In this document: piece by piece, positions 1 through 9,771 of the stretch
Position numbering within the stretch: position 1 is the first letter of the stretch
Layout: the number at the start of each line of letters is the position of its first letter
From: Girardinichthys multiradiatus
Lineage: Eukaryota; Chordata; Actinopteri; Cyprinodontiformes; Goodeidae
Assembly (NCBI RefSeq): GCF_021462225.1
Contig: NC_061811.1
Span: forward strand, 20,610,663 to 20,674,662
Length of the DNA: 64,000 nt
Direction of reading: 5' to 3'
The notes under the pieces: model-generated
What the model saw: the letters and a program-made list of their open reading frames with translations, nothing else
Databases searched by the model: none
Told to the model about the DNA's origin: nothing
Position numbers and translations under genes: made by a program

Positions 1-854
1 AACTCCATCGCCTCTTGAAACTCTCTCATAACACCCTTAATGAATTAGCAGGTGACATAACTATTGCAAGACTTAAAAAATGATGAAACTGCGTACATAC
101 AGGAGCTGCAGACACTGACCAACTTATGCAAAACTAATGGCCTTCTTCTGAACATTAAGAAAACAAAAGAAATCATAATTTAGGAAAAACAAAAAATAGC
201 ATTAAAAGTTCTAAGCTGTTTGGAGTTCATATTGCTGAGGACCAAAACTGGAACCTCAAGATCTCCTGCATTACCAAGTGAAACCCAGCACAGAATGTTC
301 TTTTTGAGGACCCTTGTGCTGCACAATAGAGAGCACACTAATTTAATCCCATTGTGAATGTTATGTTGGCTGGACTGCCACAGAAAACGTATCTGCAAAA
401 GGATGTGAGGACAGCTGAGAGGATTGTCAGCTGCCCTCTTGTGGATCTGACATCCACCCGAGCCTCATCCTCACACTGGTCACAGTTCTCCTGCAGGACC
501 CCTCGTGTAGGGAACTCCCTCTACCACACTCCCCTCAGACAGATTCAAACCCCCAACATGTGCACAAGCAGAATATATAAAAGTTTTTCCCTCCAGCAGT
601 GAAAATACTGCAAACATAGGACACCTTGGATTCAGTGCAAATAAGTTATTTTTAATTTAATTCTCAGTTGATTTAGTTCTCAGTTTATTTACCTCTGTGT
701 GTAAATTGCATACAAACAGCTATTTATATTTTCATGAGCTCCAACTGGTTTAGTCTAACAGAGTTAACTGTGTACCTGTCGACACAGTGCAATTTACAGC
801 CACTAAATGTACAAGTTGGAATAATAAAGAATAGAAATACTAAATAAAGCTGAT

Positions 855-907
<53 letters not shown>
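1..907 (+). mobile_element. LINE 3' end (jockey-superfamily non-LTR retrotransposon), decayed
   Basis: Plus-strand frames read as the C-terminal part of a non-LTR reverse transcriptase. Around 97-180 a frame gives LLLNIKKTKEIII, the segment that follows the catalytic YxDD in this superfamily. At about 205-280 there is FGVHIAEDQNWNL (family pattern FLGVHI-DLTW). At 390-600 a third frame gives a connecting C-terminal block (DVRTAERIV and following). Stops and frame changes separate these pieces, so it is a pseudogene. The element runs into the window from the left edge. It ends with an AATAAA-like stretch and a (TATC)n tail, typical of fish LINE 3' ends. The exact family (L2, CR1 or Rex1-like) cannot be settled by eye. 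Confidence 0.72.
856..907. repeat. (TATC)n microsatellite, LINE tail
   Basis: About 13 uninterrupted TATC units directly after the AATAAA-like signal of the LINE at 1-907. Fish LINEs commonly end in short tandem tails of this kind, so it is probably the element's own 3' terminus expanded by slippage. Confidence 0.9.
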
Positions 908-2940
908 GCAACTTTAATGCAGAGGTGTATTTCAGTTTAAGGAGTAAATCTATAGAGTAATTTGAATAATAATTTAAGAAATATAAATCTCAGACAATGT
1001 TAAATAAAAAATGTTCATGTGCATCTGTATTTATTCTATGGTACTGTAGTATGGGAGGGCCATATAAAGATGATATAAGATAAAGTATTATAGTTTTTTC
1101 TACATAGTCTCTTTTTACTTTTTTACATGAATTTTGGATTTCTTGTTTCAGATTGACCAACATTTGAATGTGGTTAGTTAATAATTGATATAGGGTGTTT
1201 TAATTACTAAAGTACTGAACTGAAAAAGTGTAAAAACGTTTAAAGTTTTTAAAATATTAGAAGGTAAAACAGGGTTAGATCAAGTTTCCCAATTTGAATA
1301 CTTTCCTCTTAAAGTTCTGCAGCTGACAGATGCCAAGATAAAATGATTCTGTAAGATTCTGTTCATGTTTTGCTTTTCTTTTTTGCTTAAAAGCACTGAA
1401 GGGCCAGGTTGAAAAAGTTGACATATTAGTATTTATACTAGTGCAGGAGCAGAGAAAATCCCAGAAGATACAAAATGTCCAACTTCAACATGACTTGTTG
1501 ACATGAGTGTAGTCGCTCTGTTCATGCATCTCTTTTCAAATCAGTCTGATAATTTGCCACTTATCAAAAAAGAGCTGTTGATGAGCATGATTGCTAGTTC
1601 AGTGGAGTTCAGCTTAGCAGAATGCTATAGAAAACCTTCAGACTGAGGAATAAAAAGGACATCTCACAAATTGTCAGCAATGCTTATGAGTCACATTCTA
1701 CTGAAGCAAAATCTCTAAGGAACATTTCTAGCATCTCAAAAAAAATTATGACGTGAGTGCCGATTAATGCTGGTGACAAGGACTGAGAATTTCACCAGAT
1801 ACAAATAAATGCATCTGCATCCCATTAGTGGCAATATGAAGTATATTGTTACAGCTAAAAATTTACCTCAGTTTAAAATTATCTTTTTTTTAAATCATTT
1901 TTCAATAAAATTACTCATGCATTACATACATTAAAAATATGCTCACATTTGCTTACTTTTCACTTAATCTTTTGATTAACACACATTTAACCTAATTTAA
2001 TGCAGCCATTTTGCAAGCGTGGTAAAATTCACAGCTTATATCCTCACCTGCGACTTAAGTCCCTGTTATGTGTATAGTGTGCAAGTTTTGTCACACATTT
2101 CACTCATTTGCAGCAGATGCTACTGCTCAGCATTTCGAAGCTGCTTTTCATAGACTGCTGCGTTGAGTAAATCCTCAGCTCGTATTGTGCTGCAGGTAGG
2201 TGGGGAGTCGTAATCCTCAAATCAATCCACTAGGGGGGATAGAGCAAAAGGGGGGAATAAGGGAAATGATGCAAAGAGGAGTACAAAAATTCAAAAGGAT
2301 TAACATTTATTAAAGTCTTCACACCGGCTGCATTTTAAACTGATTCTTCCCAAAAGCTGCTCTTGCCCCCGGCTTTAATAGAGGGATCTGTTTTCAATAT
2401 TCAGCCCCGTAGTTTTGGATTAGCTGCAAAGAACAACACCTCTGCTCCTCCCCAATTACAGTCTCATTACACACAGCTTCTGCGACCTCAGCTGATGAAC
2501 ACGATTAATCAGCTGCACTCGGGTTGCCTCTGCCAGGTGCTTTGGCTGGTACCGTAATAATGCTGACCTTCCTACGCTGACAGATGCTAAGCATTCTGTG
2601 GCAGCCTCAAGTTTACAGGCGCTGCCTGAACACAGCCGCTCTTTGAATTAACTTAAGGCCAGTTAAACTGCTTTAATCAGTTCCAGCTGAAAACCCATCT
2701 CATGACCTAAAAATTGTTAATTACATCCCACACAATCTTTTCTGAAGTCAAAACTTTTTCACATTTATTTTATATTTGATCTGCAAAGACTATTTGAAGA
2801 GATGCAACAGGTGCTGAACATCTTTTGAAATCAAGACTATTGATGCTCCGATTGCTATGTCCTAAATGTTATATAAAATAAAGCGGATCTAATTTGAATG
2901 AAACGATTAAACTGAGTATGCCTTAAATGTTCTGTGACTG
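908..2940. other. Unassigned AT-rich DNA
   Basis: No coding frame, RNA gene or repeat that I recognise. A less AT-rich block at about 2190-2660 stands out by composition, with repeated CAGCTGA-like words. It might be a conserved noncoding element, but nothing in the sequence proves it. Confidence 0.4.
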
Positions 2941-3074
2941 CCACTTCACGATTGTGTCCCACTTGTTGTTGATTCTTCACAAAAAATTAGAATGTTATAT
3001 CTTTATGTTTGAGGCCTGAAATGTGGCAAGAGATTGACCAGTTCAAGGGGGCCGAGTACTTTCGCAAGTCACTG
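2941..3074. mobile_element. Tc1-like element, terminal inverted repeat remnant
   Basis: The stretch ends GTACTTTCGCAAGTCACTG followed by TA. This is the terminal pattern of a widespread fish Tc1 family, whose ends read roughly GAATACTTTCGCAAGGCACTG before the TA target. The preceding 110 bases (cacttgttgttgattcttc, then a tract ending in tcaagggggcc) match the same remembered terminal repeat. Only one end is present and no transposase is attached, so this is a fragment or half of a very short derivative. Confidence 0.6.
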
Positions 3075-3834
3075 TATCTGTTACTGCTTGTTTGCTCCTC
3101 AAAATATAACAAATACCACATTGTTAATTTATTTATTAATGTATTATGAATCTACTACACATAAAATCATAGTTTAACTGAAAATACTAACTAGAACTAA
3201 AATATGTCATTCCAGTTAAATTCTTCTTTTGTCAGTGAGCAAGTTGGAGTGATGTGGAGCCTGCAGGCAATTCCCACTGCAGTCTCCCTCATAATGCAAG
3301 AAACAAGACAGAAAATGGTATTCAGGTGAACAGGATTTTGTGTGCAGCTGTAAGGGCTTCTATAATATTGGGATTGTTATTATTCATTGTGATTTTAATT
3401 TAATGTCATATTGCATGAACAAGCTGTAAGACTTTTTTGTGCTCATGTAACGGTGTCCGATCTCAGGTTGTGACACACTGCAAACAGTAAAGGAAAAGTT
3501 TAATATTATTTGGTTGTAATACAGAGTTATTATCTGTATAAGCAAGTCTGCATCAATAAAGGCAATGTTATGTTTATTCAAAAAATTCAAGATGAGGTGT
3601 TCTATGTGTGCTATGAGTTTGATGGCACTACAACATGCTATAGTGAAGTTATTGACCATTTTATGCATATTTTACTGAATATTTGGCTATTTAGGCTATA
3701 GTCTTTGGGAAATTCAAATTTATTTTAAGTATTAATTTCCAATCCAAGAAATGTAGTATGAAAAACGTGACATCACATACACATACAATGATTTTAATGA
3801 CAATACACCTCTCCTTGGTGACTTTATTGAATAT

Positions 3835-4179
3835 TTATCCATCATATTTTTCTGGTGTTGCAATTTGCTGACGGTCCCTAAGCATTTGAGGAGCAGCGAG
3901 CTCTGCATAGAGGCCAATGCAAGTCTCCCAGCGCGGTGTTAGGCTCGTTTTGAGGAAAATACGATTGTAGCTCACTGTCTCTCTTGTTGTGGTTGCAGAG
4001 AGGTGTTGGTTTTCTAGAGGCAATGTTCCGCTGATGAGATCCATCTCAGCTTGGAGCTGATTGAAATCCTCCATGACCTGTGCAAAACGAAAATGGAGGT
4101 AGTCATTGGGTTCATTTTGATCAATATCATTTGCCAATGACCTTAAATCATAGGCAATGGCTGTAAGAGAACCCTCCAT
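3835..4179 (-). CDS. Unassigned ORF, 114 aa
   Basis: The reading frame starts at ATG 4179 and ends at 3835. It stays open upstream without ATG for about 18 more codons (a TTG at 4191 is in frame), so it could be a terminal exon; a TGCAG that could be a splice acceptor lies near 4225. The predicted protein is soluble and acidic in its first half (LANDIDQNEPNDYLHFRFAQ) and has no transmembrane segment. An AATAAA lies about 15 bases after the stop on the same strand (near 3820), which is what a real 3' end would show. I do not recognise the family. It could be a terminal exon, a processed gene copy, or a piece of a repeat. The neighbouring AT-rich inverted repeat favours a repeat origin. Confidence 0.35.
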   Translation of the reverse strand: MEGSLTAIAYDLRSLANDIDQNEPNDYLHFRFAQVMEDFNQLQAEMDLISGTLPLENQHLSATTTRETVSYNRIFLKTSLTPRWETCIGLYAELAAPQMLRDRQQIATPEKYDG

Positions 4180-4315
4180 CGTGCCTACCAAAAGAACTTC
4201 GGTACTGGAGTCTAGGCAGTAGCTGCAGGATCAGGATCATACACACAACTCTAACCAATGGTGCTGAAGACAAATCTTAGAACCACCCATCTCATTAACA
4301 TACGGAGACAGAAAA

Positions 4316-4692
4316 GCAGAAGTAAATAAATGTGGAAATGTAGAAATACAGAAATAATTGTAGGAAGAAATAAATAAAAGTAGAAATAAATGAATGTATG
4401 AATAAATAAATGTATAAATGAAAAAATTTATAAATGAATAAATAAATGCATAAATGTATAAATACACAAAAAGGAAAAATAAATGAAAAAATAGATAAAT
4501 AAATAGACAAATGCAAGTAAAATAAATATAGAATTAGTCTTTTTCATGACCAAAACATAATTTGTTTATTTATTTATGCATTTATACATTTATATGTGTA
4601 TTTATTTCTTCTTATATTTATTTATTTATATATTTATATGTGTATTTATTTATGTATATGTCTATTTATTTATGTACATATTTATTTTTCAT
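4316..4692. repeat. AT-rich imperfect inverted repeat
   Basis: 4316-4530 is built of AAATAAATG / GTATAAATG-like units. 4560-4692 is built of the complementary TTTATTTATG / CATTTATA-like units. The two arms flank a short centre near 4531-4559 that is not repetitive. Frames through it give Tyr/Ile/Phe-rich translations that are composition artefacts. It could be an expanded minisatellite that inverted, or the remains of a foldback element. Confidence 0.6.
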
Positions 4693-4989
4693 TTTGTCAT
4701 TTTTTGTCCCTCATATGTATCAATGGCCTACACACAAAGGAAAACACAGCTGTTATTACAAGCAGAGTAAGAGATTTTAGTGATTTTTAATTAATCAAAA
4801 ACCTACTTTTCTGTAACCCACATTGAGGTAAGCCTAAATTCAAAATGGTTAAAACAATAAAATAGCCCCTTACTGTCAAGAAATATTTGCAAATATAAGT
4901 GCATGGGCCAAGACATTTTGAAGACGTTTTAAGTCTTCTTGCCTTGGTCTTGATACACACTGGTCAGTGATAATGGCCTGTAAAAATAA

Positions 4990-6214
4990 AAGCTATTCAT
5001 TCAAGGTGCCTTACATGATAAAACACTAGAAAAGAATACACATAAAAAAGTACATTGCAGCAGCATAATAAATAAAAGTAAATACATTTTGAACTGAAGA
5101 CTTTAAATTAATGATGTTTTAGTTAACAGTTTAAAACGAACAGTCATAGTCAACTCTAAAAGAATGGGATTTTTACCTTGATTTAAACTCAGGGTTTCAG
5201 CATTATTGCAGTTGTCTGGAAGTTTGTTCTAGATTATTGCAGTAAAAGAACTGAATGGTGCTTTTCCATGTTTGGTTCTGATTTTGGGGATGCAGAGTAG
5301 ACTTGGACCAGAAGACCTGAGTGGTGTGGAAGGTTGATACAACAGCAATAGATCTTCAATGTATTTTGGTGCTAAGCCATCAGTGATTTATACACTAACA
5401 TAAGTATTTAAAAGTCTATTCTCTGAGATACAGGGAGCCAGTATAAGGACTTTAGAACTATGAAGATGTGCTCTACTTTATTAGTTTTAGTGATGTGGAC
5501 AGCAGGATTGCGGACCAGCAGCAGCTGTCTGATTGACCATGTAAGGTAGACCTGTGAAGATACTGTTGGAGTAATCACTTTGACTAAAGATAAACACATA
5601 GATGGGTTTCACAAGATCCAGATGCGACATTAGTTCTTTAACCCTGAAACTGCTCATCAGGTGATAGAAGGCTGACTTAGTATTTGTATTTATGTGTCTC
5701 TGTAGGTTCCAGTCTAAACCCATCACTGCAGATTTCGGGCCTGATCTGTAGTTTCTTGTTATAATAACTGAAGCTGTGTGCTGACTCTTAATCACTCCTC
5801 CTTTTGTTTCTATTTAACTGAAGAAAGTTTCATTTGTTCAATGAAAGGGTTTATAGTCACCTAGTGACATTGGAATGTAAAGTTGTGTCATCTGCATAGT
5901 TATGGTAACTCTTTCTGTTTATGGTAACATATCTTTCAGGTAGGGGGGCGCATGCAAATTTTAATTAAGAGGTCCCCTCAAGATTAAACCTTGAGGAATC
6001 CTACATGCAATTTTGTCAACTCTGATGTAAAGAAACCTATTGACATACAAATGACAAATGCCCATGTCCTTCAAGTAACACTCAAACCAGTGAAGTGTGT
6101 ACCAGAAACACCGACTCAGTTCTCTAGTCACTCCAGTAATATACCATAATTAACAGTGTCAAATGCTGCACTAAGGTCCAATAATACCAGCTCTGTAATA
6201 ATACCAGAAAATGT
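4990..6214 (-). mobile_element. CR1/L2-type LINE, RT half (segment 1 of 3 of one copy)
   Basis: Read on the minus strand. Near 6170-6135 the frame gives LVLLDLSAAFDTVN (RT block with the first catalytic Asp). Near 5915-5890 it gives NYADDTTLHS (catalytic YADD). Near 5790-5410 it gives the C-terminal block with KVEHIFIVLKSLYWLPVSQRIDF, diagnostic of fish CR1/L2-group elements. Several stops and frameshifts make it a pseudogene. The upstream coding sequence continues on the far side of the insertion at 6215-7410 (segment 2) and again beyond the SINE (segment 3). All three segments are in order and orientation, so they are one interrupted copy. The related end at 38378-39105 shares the C-terminal block. 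Confidence 0.8.
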
Positions 6215-7410
6215 CCTGCTTCAGCTCTGTGTCTTGTCTTCTTTTTGGAGCCTCTTTTTGCATATCTTCCAAATTCTGAGTTATGGATTTGGTCAGCTGG
6301 TCTCTCAATGCAATTGATCAAATTTTCTCAAGGAGAAGACAGGGTGAAGGAGAGCCCAACTTCTCCAGACGGGACGTTTTTCTCCGGAAACACGATGGAC
6401 TCCTGGCAGAAGTGGAGGATTGTGTGTTTGTCGATAATGTCAGTCGAGGATGTGGAAGATATGTATATAATTGGATGTTTGATATCAGGATTACTGCTTT
6501 TAGGAGTCAGTGGTTACCTGGCATATCGAGAAATTCGGAGAATGTCAGCAGCAGTTCTGGCAATTGTGAGGCTGCCTGGCATGGGTTCTTCAGGGCGATC
6601 AGGACTCAGACCGAGATGTTACGTGAGCTGAATCGCAGACTGGATGTGATCCTTACACAGGATCGCAGGTAGGACTGGACTCAGGGGTGAAATGGGATAA
6701 ATCTTGGAGAAAGTTGTTCGCTCGGATCTGGTGAAAGACCAGGAATTTGGCTGTTTGGATTCGCCTTTGAGAAGCACCAGCGAGACTCTCAAGGCTGACA
6801 GAAAATTAAGAGTCAGCCTAACCCAAATAATTAGTGTTTTTCTGAATCTGGCTCCCCTGCACGGCCTTGATGGCTGGCTATCTTCAACTTCTCCTGGAAG
6901 TTATGTAAACATGACGCTCTGCTCCCTCTGCCCCCTCCCTTCCCTGAGGACATCTGTGGACCTGCTCAGAACTTTGTGGCTGGTTGATGAACATTCCAAC
7001 GTATCATCAAGGACAATGGCCTCTGTGACAGTGCTTCATGGACTTACTTGCACACACTCACTTGCACACACACACATGCTCAAGATAAACATATGCACCC
7101 CCTCACACCACCTTCACCGTTCCCGGCATGATGTTGTTTCATAAACTTGTTGCTTCTTTATGCTGAGGTTTTTTGCAATCTCAAACTGTATCCTGCTAAG
7201 GATAAAGTGTGAAATATGATTTTTTCCCTCTACTTACCTAATGTGGCCTCTTTTCTCATCTAGCAAGGGCAGCGCCTGTGAGTGGGTAGCAAAGCCTCGG
7301 TGACCCGTCTCCCCCTTGTCTTGTGTCATGATGTCTATTTGGATGGGTTGTACTGGAATTCTAATTTCCCCTCAGGGATCAATAAAGTATCTTTGAATTG
7401 AATTGAATTG
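6215..7410 (+). mobile_element. Unidentified retroposon with small membrane-protein ORF, copy 1
   Basis: This block interrupts a LINE RT frame and recurs, inverted, at 46005-46862, so it is a dispersed repeat. It ends with CAGGGATCAATAAAGTATC and a (TTGAA)n-like tail at 7391-7410, the terminus style of fish LINEs and LINE-mobilised elements. No reverse transcriptase or integrase is visible. The only coding signal is a small ORF (6395-6672). Relative to copy 2 it carries about 254 extra bases at 6930-7183, including a CA-rich stretch, and copy 2 lacks the final tail. The left junction is where similarity to copy 2 starts. No clear target duplication was found. It could be a LINE ORF1-side fragment, a SINE with an ORF, or an unknown family. 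Confidence 0.6.
6395..6672 (+). pseudogene. Small single-pass membrane-protein ORF of the retroposon, frameshifted
   Basis: From ATG 6395 the frame begins MDSWQKWRIVCLSIM. It then has one strongly hydrophobic span (about residues 25-45, containing IIGCLISGLLLLGVSGYLAY) followed by a basic REIRR, which would orient the C-terminus to the cytosol. Near 6580 copy 1 lacks 7 bases present in copy 2. After that point the coding continues in the other frame with an amphipathic tail (TEMLRELNRRLDVILTQDRR) and stops near 6672. Upstream of the ATG the frame is also open back to 6245, so the true start is uncertain. I know no family for it; function is not assignable. The membrane topology is inference from hydrophobicity alone. 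Confidence 0.5.
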
Positions 7411-7890
7411 AGTATGTTTTTTTCACAGTCTGCATTTATACAGATGTCATTGAACACCTTTACAAGGGCAGTCTGGGTCATATGGTGAGCACAGAAACCT
7501 GAGTAGAAGTTGCCAAAGTGGTTGGTCATTGTTAAAAACTTATTTAACAGTTTAAACATCTTTTTCAATAACCTTACAGATTAATACGAGATTTGAGATT
7601 ATCCTGTAATTTGGTATATGGCAACGTGTCCAGATTATTCTGTTTTAATAGTGGTTTGAAAATTGCTGTTTTTAGGGCCTTGGGGGGCAAAAAACTGACA
7701 AAAGGGATAAGTTTATTATTTGATTAAAATTGGATGATATGACAAGCAAAACCTTCTAAAAGAAAACTGTGTGTAAAATATTGAAAAAGCAAGAGGAGGA
7801 ACTTAGTTGAAGTATATCTTCTAAGCTTATGTAGTTGATTTGGTAGAATTGTGTTATTATGGTTAAATTTGTTTTGATTAGACACAACAT
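7411..7890 (-). mobile_element. CR1/L2-type LINE, N-terminal RT (segment 2 of 3)
   Basis: The minus-strand frames continue the LINE cut at 6215. Near 7500 a frame gives FYSGFCAHHMTQTALVKVFN (family pattern FQSGFRAHHSTETAL, an RT fingers motif). Near 7720-7880 the preceding region reads as the domain between endonuclease and RT. The last 12 bases (7879-7890, TAGACACAACAT) are the left half of the target-site duplication made by the SINE that follows. Confidence 0.78.
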
Positions 7891-7921
7891 AGTACTGTTG
7901 CCTTGCTGCAAGAAGGTCCTG

Positions 7922-7932
7922 GGTTCGACTCC
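7922..7932 (+). promoter_or_regulatory. RNA polymerase III B-box of the SINE
   Basis: GGTTCGACTCC matches the B-box consensus GGTTCGANTCC exactly. It sits about 32 bases inside the 5' end of the SINE, shorter than the usual 50-60, so the A-box part may be degenerate or truncated. No cloverleaf can be folded around it. Confidence 0.7.
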
Positions 7933-8161
7933 CAGCCGGGGGTCTTTCTGTATGAAGTTTGCATGTTCTCCCTGTGCATGCGCGGGTTCTCTCCGGGTAC
8001 TCTATGGCTTCCTCCCACAGCCCAAAGACATGCCTGTTAGGTAAATTGGTATCTCTAAATTGCCCTTCAGTGTGTGAATGAGCGTGTACTTGTTTGTTTG
8101 AGTGTTGCCCTGAAATGGATTGGTGACTTGTCCAGGGTGTACCCTGCCACCCGCCCACATA

Positions 8162-8361
8162 CAGGTCCTTCTCAAAATATTAGCATATTGTGATAAAGTT
8201 CATTATTTTCCATAATGTAATGATGAAAATTTAACATTCATATATTTTAGATTCATTGCACACTAACTGAAATATTTCAGGTCTTTTATTGTCTTAATAC
8301 GTATGATTTTGGCATACAGCTCATGAAAACCCAAAATTCCTATCTCACAAAATTAGCATAT
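8162..8361 (+). repeat. Left terminal inverted repeat of Tc1 copy 1
   Basis: About 200 bp matching the inverse of 9572-9771 with only a few substitutions. The outer core (ATTAGCATATTGTG, near 8182) and inner core (TTAGCATAT, 8353-8361) would be the transposase binding sites by analogy with Sleeping Beauty-type elements. Confidence 0.9.
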
Positions 8362-8489
8362 CATTAAAAGGGTCTCTAAACGAGCTATGAACCTAATCAT
8401 CTGAATCAACGAGTTAACTCTAAACACCTGCAAAAGATTCCTGAGGCCTTTAAAACTCCCAGCCTGGTTCATCACTCAAAACCCCAATC

Positions 8490-9494
8490 ATGGGTAAGAC
8501 TGCCGACCTGACTGCTGTCCAGAAGGCCACTATTGACACCCTCAAGCAAGAGGGTAAGACACAGAAAGAAATTTCTGAACAAATAGGCTGTTCCCAGAGT
8601 GCTGTATCAAGGCACCTTAGTGGGAAGTCTGTGGGAAGGAAAAAGTGTGGCAGAAAACGCTACACAACGAGAAGAGGTGACCGGACCCTGAGGAAGATTG
8701 TGGAGAAGGGCCAATTCCAGACCTTGGGGGACCTGCGGAAGCAGTGGACTGAGTCTGGAGTAGAAACATCCAGAGCCACCGTGCACAGATGTGTGCAGGA
8801 AATGGGCTACAGGTGCCGCATTCCCCAGGTCAAGCCACTTTTGAACCAGAAACAGCGGCAGAAGCGCCTGACCTGGGCTACAGAGAAGCAGCACTGGACT
8901 GTTGCTCAGTGGTCCAAAGTACTTTTTTCGGATGAAAGCAAATTCTGCATGTCATTCGGAAATCAAGGTGCCAGAGTCTGGAGGAAGACTGGGGAGAAGG
9001 AAATGCCAAAATGCCAGAAGTCCAGTGTCAAGTACCCACAGTCAGTGATGGTCTGGGGTGCCGTGTCAGCTGCTGGTGTTGGTCCACTGTGTTTTATCAA
9101 GGGCAGGGTCAATGCAGCTAGCTATCAGGAGATTTTGGAGCACTTCATGCTTCCATCTGCTGAAAAGCTTTATGGAGATGAAGATTTCATTTTTCAGCAC
9201 AACCTGGCACTTGCTCACAGTGCCAAAACCACTGGTAAAGGGTTTACTGACCATAGTATCACTGTGCTCAATTGGCCTGCCAACTCTCCTGACCTGAACC
9301 CCATAGAGAATCTGTGGGATATTGTGAAGAGAACGTTGAGAGACTCAAGACCCAACACTCTGGATGAGCTAAAGGCCGCTATCGAAGCATCCTGGGCCTC
9401 CATAAGACCTCAGCAGTGCCACAGGCTGATTGCCTCCATGCCACGCCGCATTGAAGCAGTCATTTCTGTAAAAGGATTCCCGACCAAGTATTGA
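8490..9494 (+). CDS. Tc1-family transposase, 334 aa, second catalytic Asp replaced by Asn
   Basis: Cut-and-paste transposase acting on its own terminal repeats in the nucleus. The N-terminal ~110 residues form two helix-turn-helix units (first near residues 9-50, with the recognition-like segment EQIGCSQSAVSRHL). A basic linker KKCGRKR precedes the second unit. The catalytic domain shows LFSDESKF (Asp148), then FQHNLALAH where the family has Asp (here Asn238), and NSPDLNPIENLW (Glu273). The 34 residues between positions 238 and 273 mark the DD34E class. Length is normal and there are no internal stops; the ATG at 8490 is the first in frame. The Asn should abolish strand cleavage while leaving DNA binding possible. 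The AAC codon follows CAC; copy 3 has CAC GAC, so a CpG-to-CpA change explains it. Confidence 0.93.
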   Translation: MGKTADLTAVQKATIDTLKQEGKTQKEISEQIGCSQSAVSRHLSGKSVGRKKCGRKRYTTRRGDRTLRKIVEKGQFQTLGDLRKQWTESGVETSRATVHRCVQEMGYRCRIPQVKPLLNQKQRQKRLTWATEKQHWTVAQWSKVLFSDESKFCMSFGNQGARVWRKTGEKEMPKCQKSSVKYPQSVMVWGAVSAAGVGPLCFIKGRVNAASYQEILEHFMLPSAEKLYGDEDFIFQHNLALAHSAKTTGKGFTDHSITVLNWPANSPDLNPIENLWDIVKRTLRDSRPNTLDELKAAIEASWASIRPQQCHRLIASMPRRIEAVISVKGFPTKY

Positions 9495-9571
9495 GTGCAT
9501 AACTGTACATGATTATTTGAAGGTTGACGTTTTTTGTATTAAAAACACTTTTCTTTTATTGGTCGGATGAA

Positions 9572-9771
9572 ATATGCTAACTTTGTGAGATAGGAATTTT
9601 GGGTTTTCATGAGCTGTATGTCAAAATCATCTGTATTAAGACAATAAAAGACCTGAAATATTTCAGTTAGTGTGCAATGAATCTAAAATATATGAATGTT
9701 AAATTTTCATCATGACATTATGGAAAATAATGAACTTTATCACAATATGCTAATATTTTGAGAAGGACCTG
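9572..9771 (-). repeat. Right terminal inverted repeat of Tc1 copy 1
   Basis: Inverse of 8162-8361. The inner core here reads TTAGCATAT on the minus strand next to CACAAAG, one base different from the left side. It ends at the G before TA 9772-9773. Confidence 0.9.

Larger units (their letters stand above)
8162..9771 (+). mobile_element. Tc1/mariner element, full length, copy 1
   Basis: 1610 bp starting CAGGTCCTTCTCAAAATATT and ending in its inverse, flanked by TA at 8160-8161 and 9772-9773. The terminal inverted repeats are about 200 bp and nearly identical. Inside each is a second copy of the outer core (AAAATTAGCATAT against AAAATATTAGCATAT), giving the two-repeat IR/DR arrangement of fish Tc1 transposons. 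One uninterrupted transposase ORF lies between them. Two further copies of the same family are at 30486-32086 and 55072-56670. The near-identity of the copies suggests recent activity. Confidence 0.95.

Noticed and set aside
4237..4790. Several Tyr/Ile/Phe-rich ORFs on both strands that look like membrane proteins
   Set aside because: They are translations of the AT-rich TTTATTTATG repeat; the same composition appears in all frames.
7891..7960. A tRNA gene at the SINE head
   Set aside because: Only the B-box is present; no acceptor stem, D-arm or anticodon arm can be paired.
7724..8158. 144-aa minus-strand ORF and a plus-strand ORF at 7859-8044
   Set aside because: Both run through the SINE and into the flanking LINE; no motif, and the SINE is a Pol III unit.
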